Source of the DNA: Legionella israelensis
GTDB lineage: Bacteria > Pseudomonadota > Gammaproteobacteria > Legionellales > Legionellaceae
Assembly (NCBI RefSeq): GCF_004571175.1
Contig: NZ_CP038273.1
Span: 992,001 to 1,056,000, forward strand
Length of the DNA stretch: 64,000 nt
Reading direction: 5' to 3'
In this document: piece by piece, positions 27,233 through 35,623 of the stretch
How the letters are laid out: each line of letters opens with the position of its first letter
Position numbering within the stretch: position 1 is the first letter of the stretch
Translations under genes and position numbers: made by a program
Notes under the pieces: generated by a model
What the model saw: the letters and a program-made list of their open reading frames with translations, nothing else
Told to the model about the DNA's origin: nothing
Database searches by the model: none

Positions 27233-29647
27233 TATTTATTAATTGGATGGCTGTTATTCATTTATTTTGGTTCAGCATTTTGGAGAAGTATTTTAGTCTA
27301 TCTTTTCAAGACTAAACATTCGCTTTTATCCCATGATAACTGGTTAAAATTTTATGTGGTGGGTGTTTTTTTTACAGGCGCTGGATGGGGGATTGCTGGA
27401 GGGGGCCTTATGCCGCCAGAAGGCTTCGTACAGCAAACCTTTGTTATGTTGATGATATTTGGGGTCACTGCAGCGGCGAATACGCTCTATTCACCCATTT
27501 TATCGGTATATACTTTTTTCTTGATTATTGCGCTAGCCCCTCTTTCAATCTGGTTGCTCACTCACGGCGGTCTTTATGTATTATTAGGTTTTTTAAGTTT
27601 TATTTATTTTGCTGTTTTGTTAAGTACTGCTTACTACACCAATAAACTCATTCTTTCCTCATTGGTTCTACGGTTTAAAAATATCAATCTGGGTTCGATT
27701 AAAAAATTATTGGAGAAAAAAGTTGCTGAGCGCACAAATGAGCTGAAAGAATCATTGGCAATTACCAAGTCGGCCTTTGAATCAACAGCCGATGGAATTT
27801 TGATGGTAACCTTGGATAATAAGATTAAATTTTATAATAAAAAATTTTTAGATATGTGGGGGTTTACTTCTGAATTTATAAAGACGACAGATGACGAGAA
27901 AGCCATCCAGCATGTCATGAACCAACTTATCAATCCAGATGAATTTGTAAGCAGAATAAATGATCTCTATCTTAACCCTAACCAAGATAGCTTTGACGAA
28001 TTGCATTTTAAAGATGGTCGAATATTTGAGCGCTACTCAAAACCGCATAAGTTGGATCACAAGATTATTGGACGAGTATGGACTTTTCGTGACATTACCG
28101 AGCGTAGAAAAATGGAGAAAAAAATCGCCTATCAGGCAAATCATGATGCATTGACGGGCTTACCTAATCGAACTTTGTTAAATGATCGTATTCATCAAGG
28201 GATCACTTACGCCAAGCGGTTTCACTCCAATCTCATTGTAATGTTTATTGATCTCGATAATTTTAAAGACATCAACGATAATCTTGGCCACGGTGCTGGG
28301 GATATTTTGCTACAGGAAACGGCACTTCGTCTGGAAGAATGTATTCGAGAGAGCGATACGGTCGCTCGATTTGGCGGTGATGAATTTGTTCTTTTGTTTT
28401 TATTTAAAAATGGTAAAGAAGAAATCAAAACCATTGTTAATAAAATTCACGATAGTCTCAAGACGCCAATTCAAATTGGCGGTCATGAAGTGGTTGTTAC
28501 CGTTAGTATGGGAATTAGTATCTATCCTAGAGACGGACAAGACCCATCCACACTTCTCAAAAACGCAGATGTTGCAATGTACAAGGCCAAAAAAAAGGGA
28601 CGAAACTATTATCAGCTTTATGATAAATCTATGAATATTCATTCGAAAAAGCGCATGATCATTCAGAATCAATTACGAGGCGCTATCGAAAAAAATGAAT
28701 TCTTTTTATTCTATCAGCCTATATTTGATTTGAAAACGAGTAAAGTAATATCGGTTGAAGCGCTTCTACGATGGCAACATCCTGAGATAGGCCTTATTTT
28801 CCCTAATGAGATTATACCGATTGCTGAAGAAACGGGCTTCATTATTCAACTGGGTGAATGGGTTATGCGACAAGCTTGTTTGCAAAATAAAATGTGGCAG
28901 AATCAAGGGTTACGTCCTATTGTGGTGGCAGTCAATGTTTCAGGGGTTCAATTAAATCGACCTAATTTTGTAGAAACTGTGAGAAATATTCTATCTGACA
29001 GTCAGCTTGATCCCCAATACTTGGAACTTGAACTGACTGAAAGCGCAATTATGTCCAATACAAAAGAAATTATTAAAAGGCTCGCTGACTTAAAAAACCT
29101 TGGTGTACAAATTGCTATCGATGATTTTGGTACAGGATATTCGAGTTTTAGTTACTTAAAAGATTTTCCCGCTAATAAATTAAAGATTGATAAATCCTTT
29201 GTGCAAGATTGTACAATTAATCCTAATGATCGCTCAATCATTAATGCAATTATCACCATGGGACATCATATGAATCTTTCTGTTTTGGCAGAAGGGGTTG
29301 AAACAGAAAGCCAATTGAGATTACTTCAAGAAAGTCACTGTGATGAAATGCAAGGTTTTCTTTACGGACGACCTACTAATTCCGATGAAATCAATGAATT
29401 ACTCAAGAACAACCATTTTAAAGAATGAATCTCTGTGTGAAGGCAAAGAGATTCATAAACCGATTTTAATTTTCTTAAAAATACAAGGTGATTTTTATTT
29501 GATAAACAGAGTTTTTCACCTACCGCCGTTTATTTGGCTGAAGATAAATAAGGACACGAAGACGCCATAAACAATCCAGAGTATTTTTTAAGGCGCAAAT
29601 GTGTCCATATGTACAAGTATGGAATGTAGGAGGTACTCAGAAAAAAG

Positions 29648-31210
29648 TTATGAATATTGTTCCAATATCTTTTCCTGATAAGAATCAGCAGTAACCCTTA
29701 GGTTATAACCACCCCATCCATGTCCGACAGACCAAATGGTCCAGCCCATAAAACCTGTATTTTTACCTTGCGCAGAATGATCCTTTAAATAATCCATAAA
29801 GAAGGCTAAAGCAGGTGTACAACTCTCAGCGTGCGTACCAGCGCCAAATTCAGTCACAATGGCTTTCAGTTGATTTTGCTCTAAATAATCCGTAAAAGCC
29901 AGCAAGTTAAAACCCTCAGGTCCTGTAGTGGTCATATCCTGCTGGCACTCGTTTTTCGTACCACTGAAATCGCTATCCAGATATTGATGGACATTTATCA
30001 AAATTTTAGACAAATCATTGATACCTGCCTTATTAAAGTTTTCCCGGGTAAATAATGTTGCATTGGTAAAACTCTGTCCATCACCACCCTGCCATTCATA
30101 CGTTGTCCAGGAATGCAAACCGCTCCAGGAGTTACCTTCCACCAGAATATACCCCTTAAATCCCTTTTTTCTCAGCATCTTAACCACATCGACCTGAATG
30201 GTGAAAACTTTGTCATCGGGTACTTCTACAGGCTCATTAACCAAATCCAGCAGAATGTAATTCTTATCAATGGCCGGGTCATTTTGTATCAATTCATATA
30301 ATTTTGACCATATGTCCTGATAAGCTTTTGAATCGGTAATTAACATACCGTCTGGACAAGGCCCGTCCATGCCGCAACCAGCATATTGACTGCCGAATTG
30401 AGAATAACGCATATAAGCGTGCAAATCGACAATGGTATGGACTTTGGCCTGAGTTAAAGATTGCAGTAATGGGCGTACATAGTGTTCATAATAGTCCTTG
30501 TATATAGGCCCTTTTCCAGGCCCCTCCAGTTGCAAATACCCCCATCTGACCGGCACTCTTATCGTATTAGCCCCTTTTTGGATAAACGCATTGACCTCAT
30601 TCAGATCACTGCTGGCTGTTTCTGCATCTTGCTCTGACAAGTTGGGTATTACAAAAGGATCAATGCTTTTGCTGAATTCCAAACCGGATAAATTAAAGCC
30701 GGTAAATTCCCAGTATTTCCCTGCCTTAGCGTGATGGATGTTTGAATTAGCCTTAATCTGAGTGTAATTAATTTTCCCTGTGACCACTCCTTTGCTGTCA
30801 ATGGCGCCCTTTTCATAAGCCACGTGTATACCGTCTGGAGGAGAATAGGTATCAATGTCATTATTGCCGTTAGAATTTAAATTAAAACCAATGTATCCAA
30901 GGTAAGCATTGCTCATTGAGCAACCGTCAAAGCGTAGCGTAGCGCCGACGTAATATTTATTGCCTGACATTTTATTACCGTCCACCGACTGTCCGGGCGC
31001 CAAAGCATAGGTGATTTTGCCTGAGCCATCTTGAATGCAGATATAAGGTTTAATCTTGTTCTCTGGCCCAACACCGCTAATATGATTTGTAAGATTAGCC
31101 GCCAGACTCCATTGCGGCAGTAAGAAAACGATAAAAACAATGGAAATTGAGTTTTGCCATATTTTCCATCTGTCTTTTAGACAGACCAACAAGGCATTCT
31201 TTATCAACAT
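29648..31210 (-). CDS. celA: secreted GH5 endoglucanase (CelA-like)
   Basis: A 520-residue exported glycoside hydrolase. An N-terminal signal peptide (hydrophobic SISIVFIVFLLPQWSLAA) precedes a beta-rich region of about 125 residues, then a GH5 TIM barrel. The acid/base Glu is in LLDLVNEP, the nucleophile Glu in IVTEFGAG, and conserved NTIRVPVRW and NVHQYLD are present. It would hydrolyse beta-1,4-glucans outside the cell. L. pneumophila CelA, a type II secretion substrate of this family, is the likely counterpart. AAGGAG precedes the ATG. The upstream gap holds a terminator-like hairpin shared with the divergent luxR gene. Confidence 0.88.
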   Translation of the reverse strand: MLIKNALLVCLKDRWKIWQNSISIVFIVFLLPQWSLAANLTNHISGVGPENKIKPYICIQDGSGKITYALAPGQSVDGNKMSGNKYYVGATLRFDGCSMSNAYLGYIGFNLNSNGNNDIDTYSPPDGIHVAYEKGAIDSKGVVTGKINYTQIKANSNIHHAKAGKYWEFTGFNLSGLEFSKSIDPFVIPNLSEQDAETASSDLNEVNAFIQKGANTIRVPVRWGYLQLEGPGKGPIYKDYYEHYVRPLLQSLTQAKVHTIVDLHAYMRYSQFGSQYAGCGMDGPCPDGMLITDSKAYQDIWSKLYELIQNDPAIDKNYILLDLVNEPVEVPDDKVFTIQVDVVKMLRKKGFKGYILVEGNSWSGLHSWTTYEWQGGDGQSFTNATLFTRENFNKAGINDLSKILINVHQYLDSDFSGTKNECQQDMTTTGPEGFNLLAFTDYLEQNQLKAIVTEFGAGTHAESCTPALAFFMDYLKDHSAQGKNTGFMGWTIWSVGHGWGGYNLRVTADSYQEKILEQYS

Positions 31211-31273
31211 TAAAATTCTCCTTTTAGACTAAATAATTTTTATAGTGTATAATATCCTAACAAATAGCACATT

Positions 31274-31302
31274 AAAAACCTGTTTTTTGTGACAGGTTTT
31301 TT
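31274..31302. terminator. intrinsic terminator-like hairpin between divergent celA and luxR
   Basis: AAAAACCTG (31274-31282) and CAGGTTTTT (31293-31301) form a 9-bp perfect stem; on the plus strand the right arm ends in T residues. It ends 15 bases before the LuxR start codon, inside what must be the leader of that gene or its promoter region. An attenuator or an insulating terminator are both possible. Confidence 0.55.
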
Positions 31303-31316
31303 GCCAGTGATAGGAT

Positions 31317-32024
31317 ATGATGGTTGAAAAACTGCTGAATGAAACCCATTCATTAACTCGCTTAAATCATGTTTTAAAAGACTATTTCGCAACCTTTAAT
31401 ATCCATAGCTTTGCCTTCACCTATTATGTCCGGCATGTTAAAACAGGAATGAAATTAAAATACAACTGGGTCACAGAACCTTTAAAGTCTTGGCATCAAT
31501 ATTATCTTGAACAGGGTTATGCCGATGTGGATAGAAGCTTGGAATATGCTACTCAGAGAGCTCTGCCTTTTTTCTGGGATGTACAGCAACAACTGAAAGT
31601 GGCTAAAAATGCCCGGGAAAAACGGATGCGTCAAGAATCCATTGACTACGGGATTGATAAAGGCTTGAATTTAACTCTGCATACCCCGGATAGCGGACTG
31701 GCAGTTCTTGTACTTCATCAAAGACAAGGAGAATCCGGATTGCAACAGCATCAGCAAAAAAAGCTGGAATGGCTTGGTGTAATGCATTGTTACTGTTGTC
31801 AGCTACATCGTTTTCTTAACCAGGATAGAATGTCGTCAGACATTCAACTGACCAAAAGAGAATATGAGTGTCTTCGTTTAACCAAAGAAGGCCTGCGCCT
31901 TGAAGCCATTGCTCAGTTATTAAACATTACGCCGCGCACGGTCAACTTTCATCTGCAAAATGCCAACAAAAAATGGGGTGTGAACAATAAATATCACGCC
32001 ATTTTGAAGCAATTTTCTTCTTAA
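31317..32024 (+). CDS. orphan LuxR-family transcriptional regulator
   Basis: A 235-residue protein with a typical autoinducer-binding-type N-terminal domain (about 15-160, with SWHQYYLEQGYADVDRSL at the position of the ligand-pocket W/Y/D residues) and a C-terminal LuxR helix-turn-helix (LTKREYECLRLTKEGL then AIAQLLNITPRTVNFHLQN). No LuxI-type synthase is in the window, so it is an orphan or senses another signal. It is divergent from the cellulase gene, which makes that gene a plausible target. Adjacent ATG codons at 31317 and 31320 are both usable. Confidence 0.88.
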   Translation: MMVEKLLNETHSLTRLNHVLKDYFATFNIHSFAFTYYVRHVKTGMKLKYNWVTEPLKSWHQYYLEQGYADVDRSLEYATQRALPFFWDVQQQLKVAKNAREKRMRQESIDYGIDKGLNLTLHTPDSGLAVLVLHQRQGESGLQQHQQKKLEWLGVMHCYCCQLHRFLNQDRMSSDIQLTKREYECLRLTKEGLRLEAIAQLLNITPRTVNFHLQNANKKWGVNNKYHAILKQFSS

Positions 32025-32262
32025 TCCTTGTAGATGATTTAATTTGGTTTTAATTCAAAACTTTCAGGAGCCAATTGGTTTAGGTTTTCTAATTGGCTAC
32101 TAACTTGTTGTTTCATAGAGCCATCAAATTGTGCTCCAAGAGCCTGGCCATAAGAGAGTAACTCCCTTTTCAAAATCCAGTCCAATCTCTTAACCATAGT
32201 ACCATTCGGATTCGCATCGCGCCCTAACAAATCCTCTTTAACCTCATTTACTTTATTCAATA

Positions 32263-33415
32263 ACTCATGTTACGCACAATCGACTTTAACGAGCCATATT
32301 TTTTAACTCCTGCATAGCAATTTGGTTAGCCCTGAGTATTAATTTGTACTTGATGGCAAAGTGATTCAATTTTGTCTTTATTTTCATCATTTCCAGTTTG
32401 CAGTATGCAATGATTGCGGCAAAGATATGGTTGGATTGTGTTTTAACCGTACGGGTTGGAGACTTGTTCAGGCTTGCATTTTGTTTAATTGACTTGTGAT
32501 ACTCTTCAATCCGCCACCGTTTCTGGTACACTTCATAAAGACGTTCGGCACTGCTGGTCATGTCATTAGAAACGAGATAGAGAACCCCTGTAGAACCATT
32601 TTCGTTTTTGAAAATTTTCTTCAAAAGCCTCACTGGGAAGTCTAATCCCTTGAGATAGACTGTGTGGGCTATGTCCTCTTCAAGCTCTAATTCTCTGACT
32701 TTTGTGTACCGTCCGTTGTTGGCGTCGTTTTTGGATAAAGCTAAGGTTCGATTAGATTTAATCCCAATAATAAACGATTTTTGAAGGTCATTATGGATGT
32801 AAGCCATATTGGCCTTCGAGCCAAACCAATTGTCCGCAAGTACAAAGTCAAACAACACATGATTACTAACCGCTTGTGCGATAAGCTTGCGAAAAAGTTC
32901 ATTTTTAGTCGTGGATGACTTTCTGCGAGCTTGCCTTGTTTCAATGTCACAAAAAGCAACGTCTTTTTTGATAACTTCATAACCAACAGGAACACTGAAG
33001 TCACCATACCGAACCATGCAGGTCAGGATATTAATCCCTTTGACCACATCACCTTTAGCATGGGAATAATGCCAACAATTAATTTCATTCTCATCCGTGT
33101 AAGGCTTCTCCTCAATCGAGTCATCCAATAAAAGAACACCGTCTGATGCTTCACTCTCCCTGACTGACTTCTTGACATAATTCCAGAGCGCTTTGGAACC
33201 AAAATCTTGTAGTCGTAAAAATCGTGTCACCTTGTCGTGAGCAAATTCACCATCCAACATCTCCGATAAACCTGTAGCTGTTGCATATTTATTCTGGCAA
33301 ATCAAATAGTCACTATAAATATCAAGCATATCCATTAAATCTTCCTCCCTAAAAATCAGGGATGAAATTTTAATTAAATTTCAGGGAGCAGCAAGGTTTA
33401 GTGCGTAACATGAGT
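32263..33415 (-). mobile_element. IS4-type insertion sequence, copy B (1153 bp)
   Basis: Same ends, length and transposase as copy A but inverted relative to it. Target duplication CAATA at 32258-32262 and 33416-33420. Each copy has its own matching duplication, so they inserted independently and do not form one composite transposon around 27-32 kb. Confidence 0.95.
32286..33335 (-). CDS. IS4-type DDE transposase (copy B)
   Basis: A 349-residue transposase with the same translated sequence as copy A, including the catalytic LLLDDS and LADNWFG segments and the YREK box. The start is supported by the same GGGAGGAAG upstream. Confidence 0.95.
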   Translation of the reverse strand: MDMLDIYSDYLICQNKYATATGLSEMLDGEFAHDKVTRFLRLQDFGSKALWNYVKKSVRESEASDGVLLLDDSIEEKPYTDENEINCWHYSHAKGDVVKGINILTCMVRYGDFSVPVGYEVIKKDVAFCDIETRQARRKSSTTKNELFRKLIAQAVSNHVLFDFVLADNWFGSKANMAYIHNDLQKSFIIGIKSNRTLALSKNDANNGRYTKVRELELEEDIAHTVYLKGLDFPVRLLKKIFKNENGSTGVLYLVSNDMTSSAERLYEVYQKRWRIEEYHKSIKQNASLNKSPTRTVKTQSNHIFAAIIAYCKLEMMKIKTKLNHFAIKYKLILRANQIAMQELKNMAR

Positions 33416-33889
33416 CAATAAACTTGCTACATCGCTTGCCTTATCACCTGAAGGTTCAAAATTTTGACAAAATGTAACAAGGGCGTTAGCTTCTGCCTGC
33501 CATTTACGCCCTTTACCATGCAAAGGATTCCAAAATTTGGCGGATGGTTTATCATAAGAGGCAAACAAAGCAATAATATTTTGCCTCACTCTTTCTGGGC
33601 CTTGATTGATAAGTCTTTGTAAATGTTCGTCAGGAGTTTCTTTACCTTCAAATTTTAACCACTTAGTACCTTTGTACTTTTCATAATCGCCAGCCATCTT
33701 AGTCCCCTTATGTATTAATTTCTACCTATATTGTATATTTAATATCTATAAAGATCTATATAAATTCTATATGCGCAATTAATATTCTCTCGCTCAAAAA
33801 ATAGACCTAACCTTATATTCTTTTTCTTTGCAAAAAGTTGGATAAAATTTTTTGCCATGCTAATTTATGTTTTTTTATCTGAGGTAATG

Positions 33890-34603
33890 ATGAATAAGCT
33901 AGCAATTGTCACCGGAGCCAGCCGGGGCATAGGCAAAGAAGCCGGCTGTTATTTTGCCAGTCAGGGATATGATCTCGCTTTAATCGCCAGAGATGAGAAA
34001 CAATTGGATGCCTTAAGCAAGGATTTAATGCAAAAACATGGGGTAAAGGCCAGTGCTTATCCTCTCGATGTCAGTGATGGGCAACGAGTCAATGAAGCTG
34101 TCAAAAACATTGCCCAGCATTATTCCAATATCGACGTTTTATTTAACAGTGCCGGGATGTTGCTTCACGGCACAAGCACGATTGAAACAGAAGATTTTAA
34201 CCGTATGCTGGATGTCAATTTACGTGGTGTCTATCATTTCATCCATGCCGTCGTTCCATACATGAAAAAACAGCGCTCAGGGTATATCTTTAATCTGGCC
34301 TCTTATGCAGGGAAAAGACCCTTGGCTCGCTCCGGAGCCTATTGTATGACCAAATACGGTGTATTAGGGTATAGTCAGTCTCTGAGCCTGGAATTACTGG
34401 AATTTAATATAAAAGTTACAGCCCTTTGTCCCAGTGTGGTGAATACGGACATGACTCGACATATCCCTGATTTTCCCGATAAGGAAAAGATTTTATGTGA
34501 GGATATCATCCATAGCATAGATTATCTTCTTCATTTAAACGCCAATGCTTATGTCGATGAAATCACCATAAAATCAACATATTTATTAAAAAACAGTGTG
34601 TAA
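33890..34603 (+). CDS. short-chain dehydrogenase/reductase (SDR)
   Basis: A 237-residue classical SDR. The NAD(P)-binding motif is TGASRGIGKEAG, the structural NSAG motif is FNSAGML, the catalytic Ser is in FNLASYAGK and the catalytic YxxxK in YCMTKYG. The start is placed at the ATG at 33890, which has GAGG five bases upstream; an in-frame ATG at 33857 lacks such a site. It is followed after 16 bases by a dienelactone hydrolase-family gene, so the two form an operon. Substrate unknown. Confidence 0.88.
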   Translation: MNKLAIVTGASRGIGKEAGCYFASQGYDLALIARDEKQLDALSKDLMQKHGVKASAYPLDVSDGQRVNEAVKNIAQHYSNIDVLFNSAGMLLHGTSTIETEDFNRMLDVNLRGVYHFIHAVVPYMKKQRSGYIFNLASYAGKRPLARSGAYCMTKYGVLGYSQSLSLELLEFNIKVTALCPSVVNTDMTRHIPDFPDKEKILCEDIIHSIDYLLHLNANAYVDEITIKSTYLLKNSV

Positions 34604-34619
34604 ATAACCGGGGAATACG

Positions 34620-35348
34620 GTGAAAAAAACAATAAAAACGCAGGAAGTCGTGTACATGGACGGTGAGGTCCGCTGCGAAGGTTTTGCGGCTTATCCTGAA
34701 GAATATACGAAACCCATGCCCTGCCTATTGATAGCTCATGACTGGGGTGGTCGAGATAAAGCGGTTTGTAATAAAGCGATTCAATTGGCTGAAATGGGTT
34801 ATGTCGGTTTTGCCGTTGACATGTATGGTAATGCCAAACTTGGTAAAGATAAGATTGAAAACCGTGCCTTAATGACTCCTTTTCGCGAGAACCGGCAAAA
34901 ACTGGTTGAACGCATTCAGGCCGCTTTCAATGCTGCCTGTCAATTATCGCCCGTGGATAATGAAAAGATGGCGGCTATAGGATATTGTTTTGGTGGTTTA
35001 TGTGTTCTTGATCTTGCACGCAGTGGCGCCGATGTTAAAGGTGTCGTGAGTTTTCACGGTGTGCTATCCTCATCTCCCATATTCAATCAGCATCAAACTG
35101 TAAAAGCCAAAATTTTAGTCCTCCATGGTTATGATGATCCTTTGGTTCCTCCGGAAGAAGTTCATCAATTTGCAGAAGAAATGACGCAAAAAAAAGCCGA
35201 CTGGCAAATTCACATGTATGGTCTTACGGCTCATTCCTTTACTAACCCTTTAGCCAATGACGATGAACTGGGCTTGCACTATAATAAAACGGCCGATGAA
35301 CGCTCTTGGGCGAGCATGATGTTATTTTTACAGGAAATATTGACCTGA
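34620..35348 (+). CDS. dienelactone hydrolase-family protein
   Basis: A 242-residue alpha/beta hydrolase with the DLH catalytic triad: Cys in IGYCFGGLC, Asp in GYDDPLVP and His in TAHSFTNP. N-terminal AHDWGGRD is typical. The start codon is GTG at 34620, with GGGGA six bases upstream. It probably acts on an ester or lactone in the cytoplasm and is the second gene of the SDR operon. Confidence 0.88.
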   Translation: MKKTIKTQEVVYMDGEVRCEGFAAYPEEYTKPMPCLLIAHDWGGRDKAVCNKAIQLAEMGYVGFAVDMYGNAKLGKDKIENRALMTPFRENRQKLVERIQAAFNAACQLSPVDNEKMAAIGYCFGGLCVLDLARSGADVKGVVSFHGVLSSSPIFNQHQTVKAKILVLHGYDDPLVPPEEVHQFAEEMTQKKADWQIHMYGLTAHSFTNPLANDDELGLHYNKTADERSWASMMLFLQEILT

Positions 35349-35376
35349 GCCATTCGCTACTATAAAAATGAGATAG

Positions 35377-35567
35377 TTTAACTGGACTTTAGCCATTTTC
35401 AAGTAAAGGAAAGCAATAGAGTAGAGCATAGAAGCGTACCATTTGATTTATCAAAGTCGCTTTAAATCGATGACTTGAGAAAATAGAATGGCACGAATTA
35501 CCGTATGGACCCCGCTATCAGGTAGCGGGGATTCGATCCCTAAAAAAATGGCTAAAGTCGAGTTTAA
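35377..35567. repeat. 191-bp inverted-repeat element
   Basis: Tips TTTAACTGGACTTTAGCCAT and the near-complement ATGGCTAAAGTCGAGTTTAA (two mismatches) bound non-coding DNA with a second strong hairpin inside (CCCCGCTA and TAGCGGGG around 35513-35540). It fills the 35349-35623 gap after the DLH gene. It looks like a MITE. Confidence 0.55.
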
Positions 35568-35623
35568 GAGATCTATAAAAACAAATACATAAGAATATTG
35601 TTGGCGATTTTCCGAACGCTTCC

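Larger units (their letters stand above)
25898..29428 (+). pseudogene. GGDEF-EAL cyclic-di-GMP gene interrupted by an IS4-type element
   Basis: Codons 25898-26079 continue in frame at 27238 if the IS and one TATTT duplication are removed, giving a 790-residue protein. Its plan is an N-terminal membrane sensor region with about six hydrophobic segments, a PAS-like domain (TADGILMVTLDNKIKFYN), a GGDEF domain with intact RFGGDEF, and an EAL domain with intact SVEALLRW and DDFGTGYSS. The protein would make and/or degrade cyclic di-GMP. The 3' part stays open from a GTG at 27218 inside the IS end, so a protein lacking the first 61 residues (the start of the membrane region) could still be made. 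Length and junction are inferred on paper. Confidence 0.9.
32039..33697 (-). pseudogene. small hypothetical gene interrupted by IS4-type copy B
   Basis: On the minus strand, 33697-33416 continues in frame at 32257-32039 if the IS and one CAATA duplication are removed. This gives a 166-residue protein starting MAGDYEKYKGTKWLKFEG. It is hydrophilic and helical, with a segment KFWNPLHGKGRKWQAEANAL. I do not recognise the family. The 5' part alone encodes about 94 native residues before running into the IS end. Confidence 0.85.

Noticed and set aside
26080-33415. Composite transposon bounded by the two inverted IS4-type copies
   Set aside because: Each copy has its own perfect and different 5-bp duplication (TATTT and CAATA) and each splits a gene that rejoins locally, so they are independent insertions.
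35505-35560. tRNA-like T-arm (GGGGATTCGATCCC)
   Set aside because: No cloverleaf partner arms, no acceptor stem and no CCA context; the segment belongs to a hairpin inside the inverted-repeat element.
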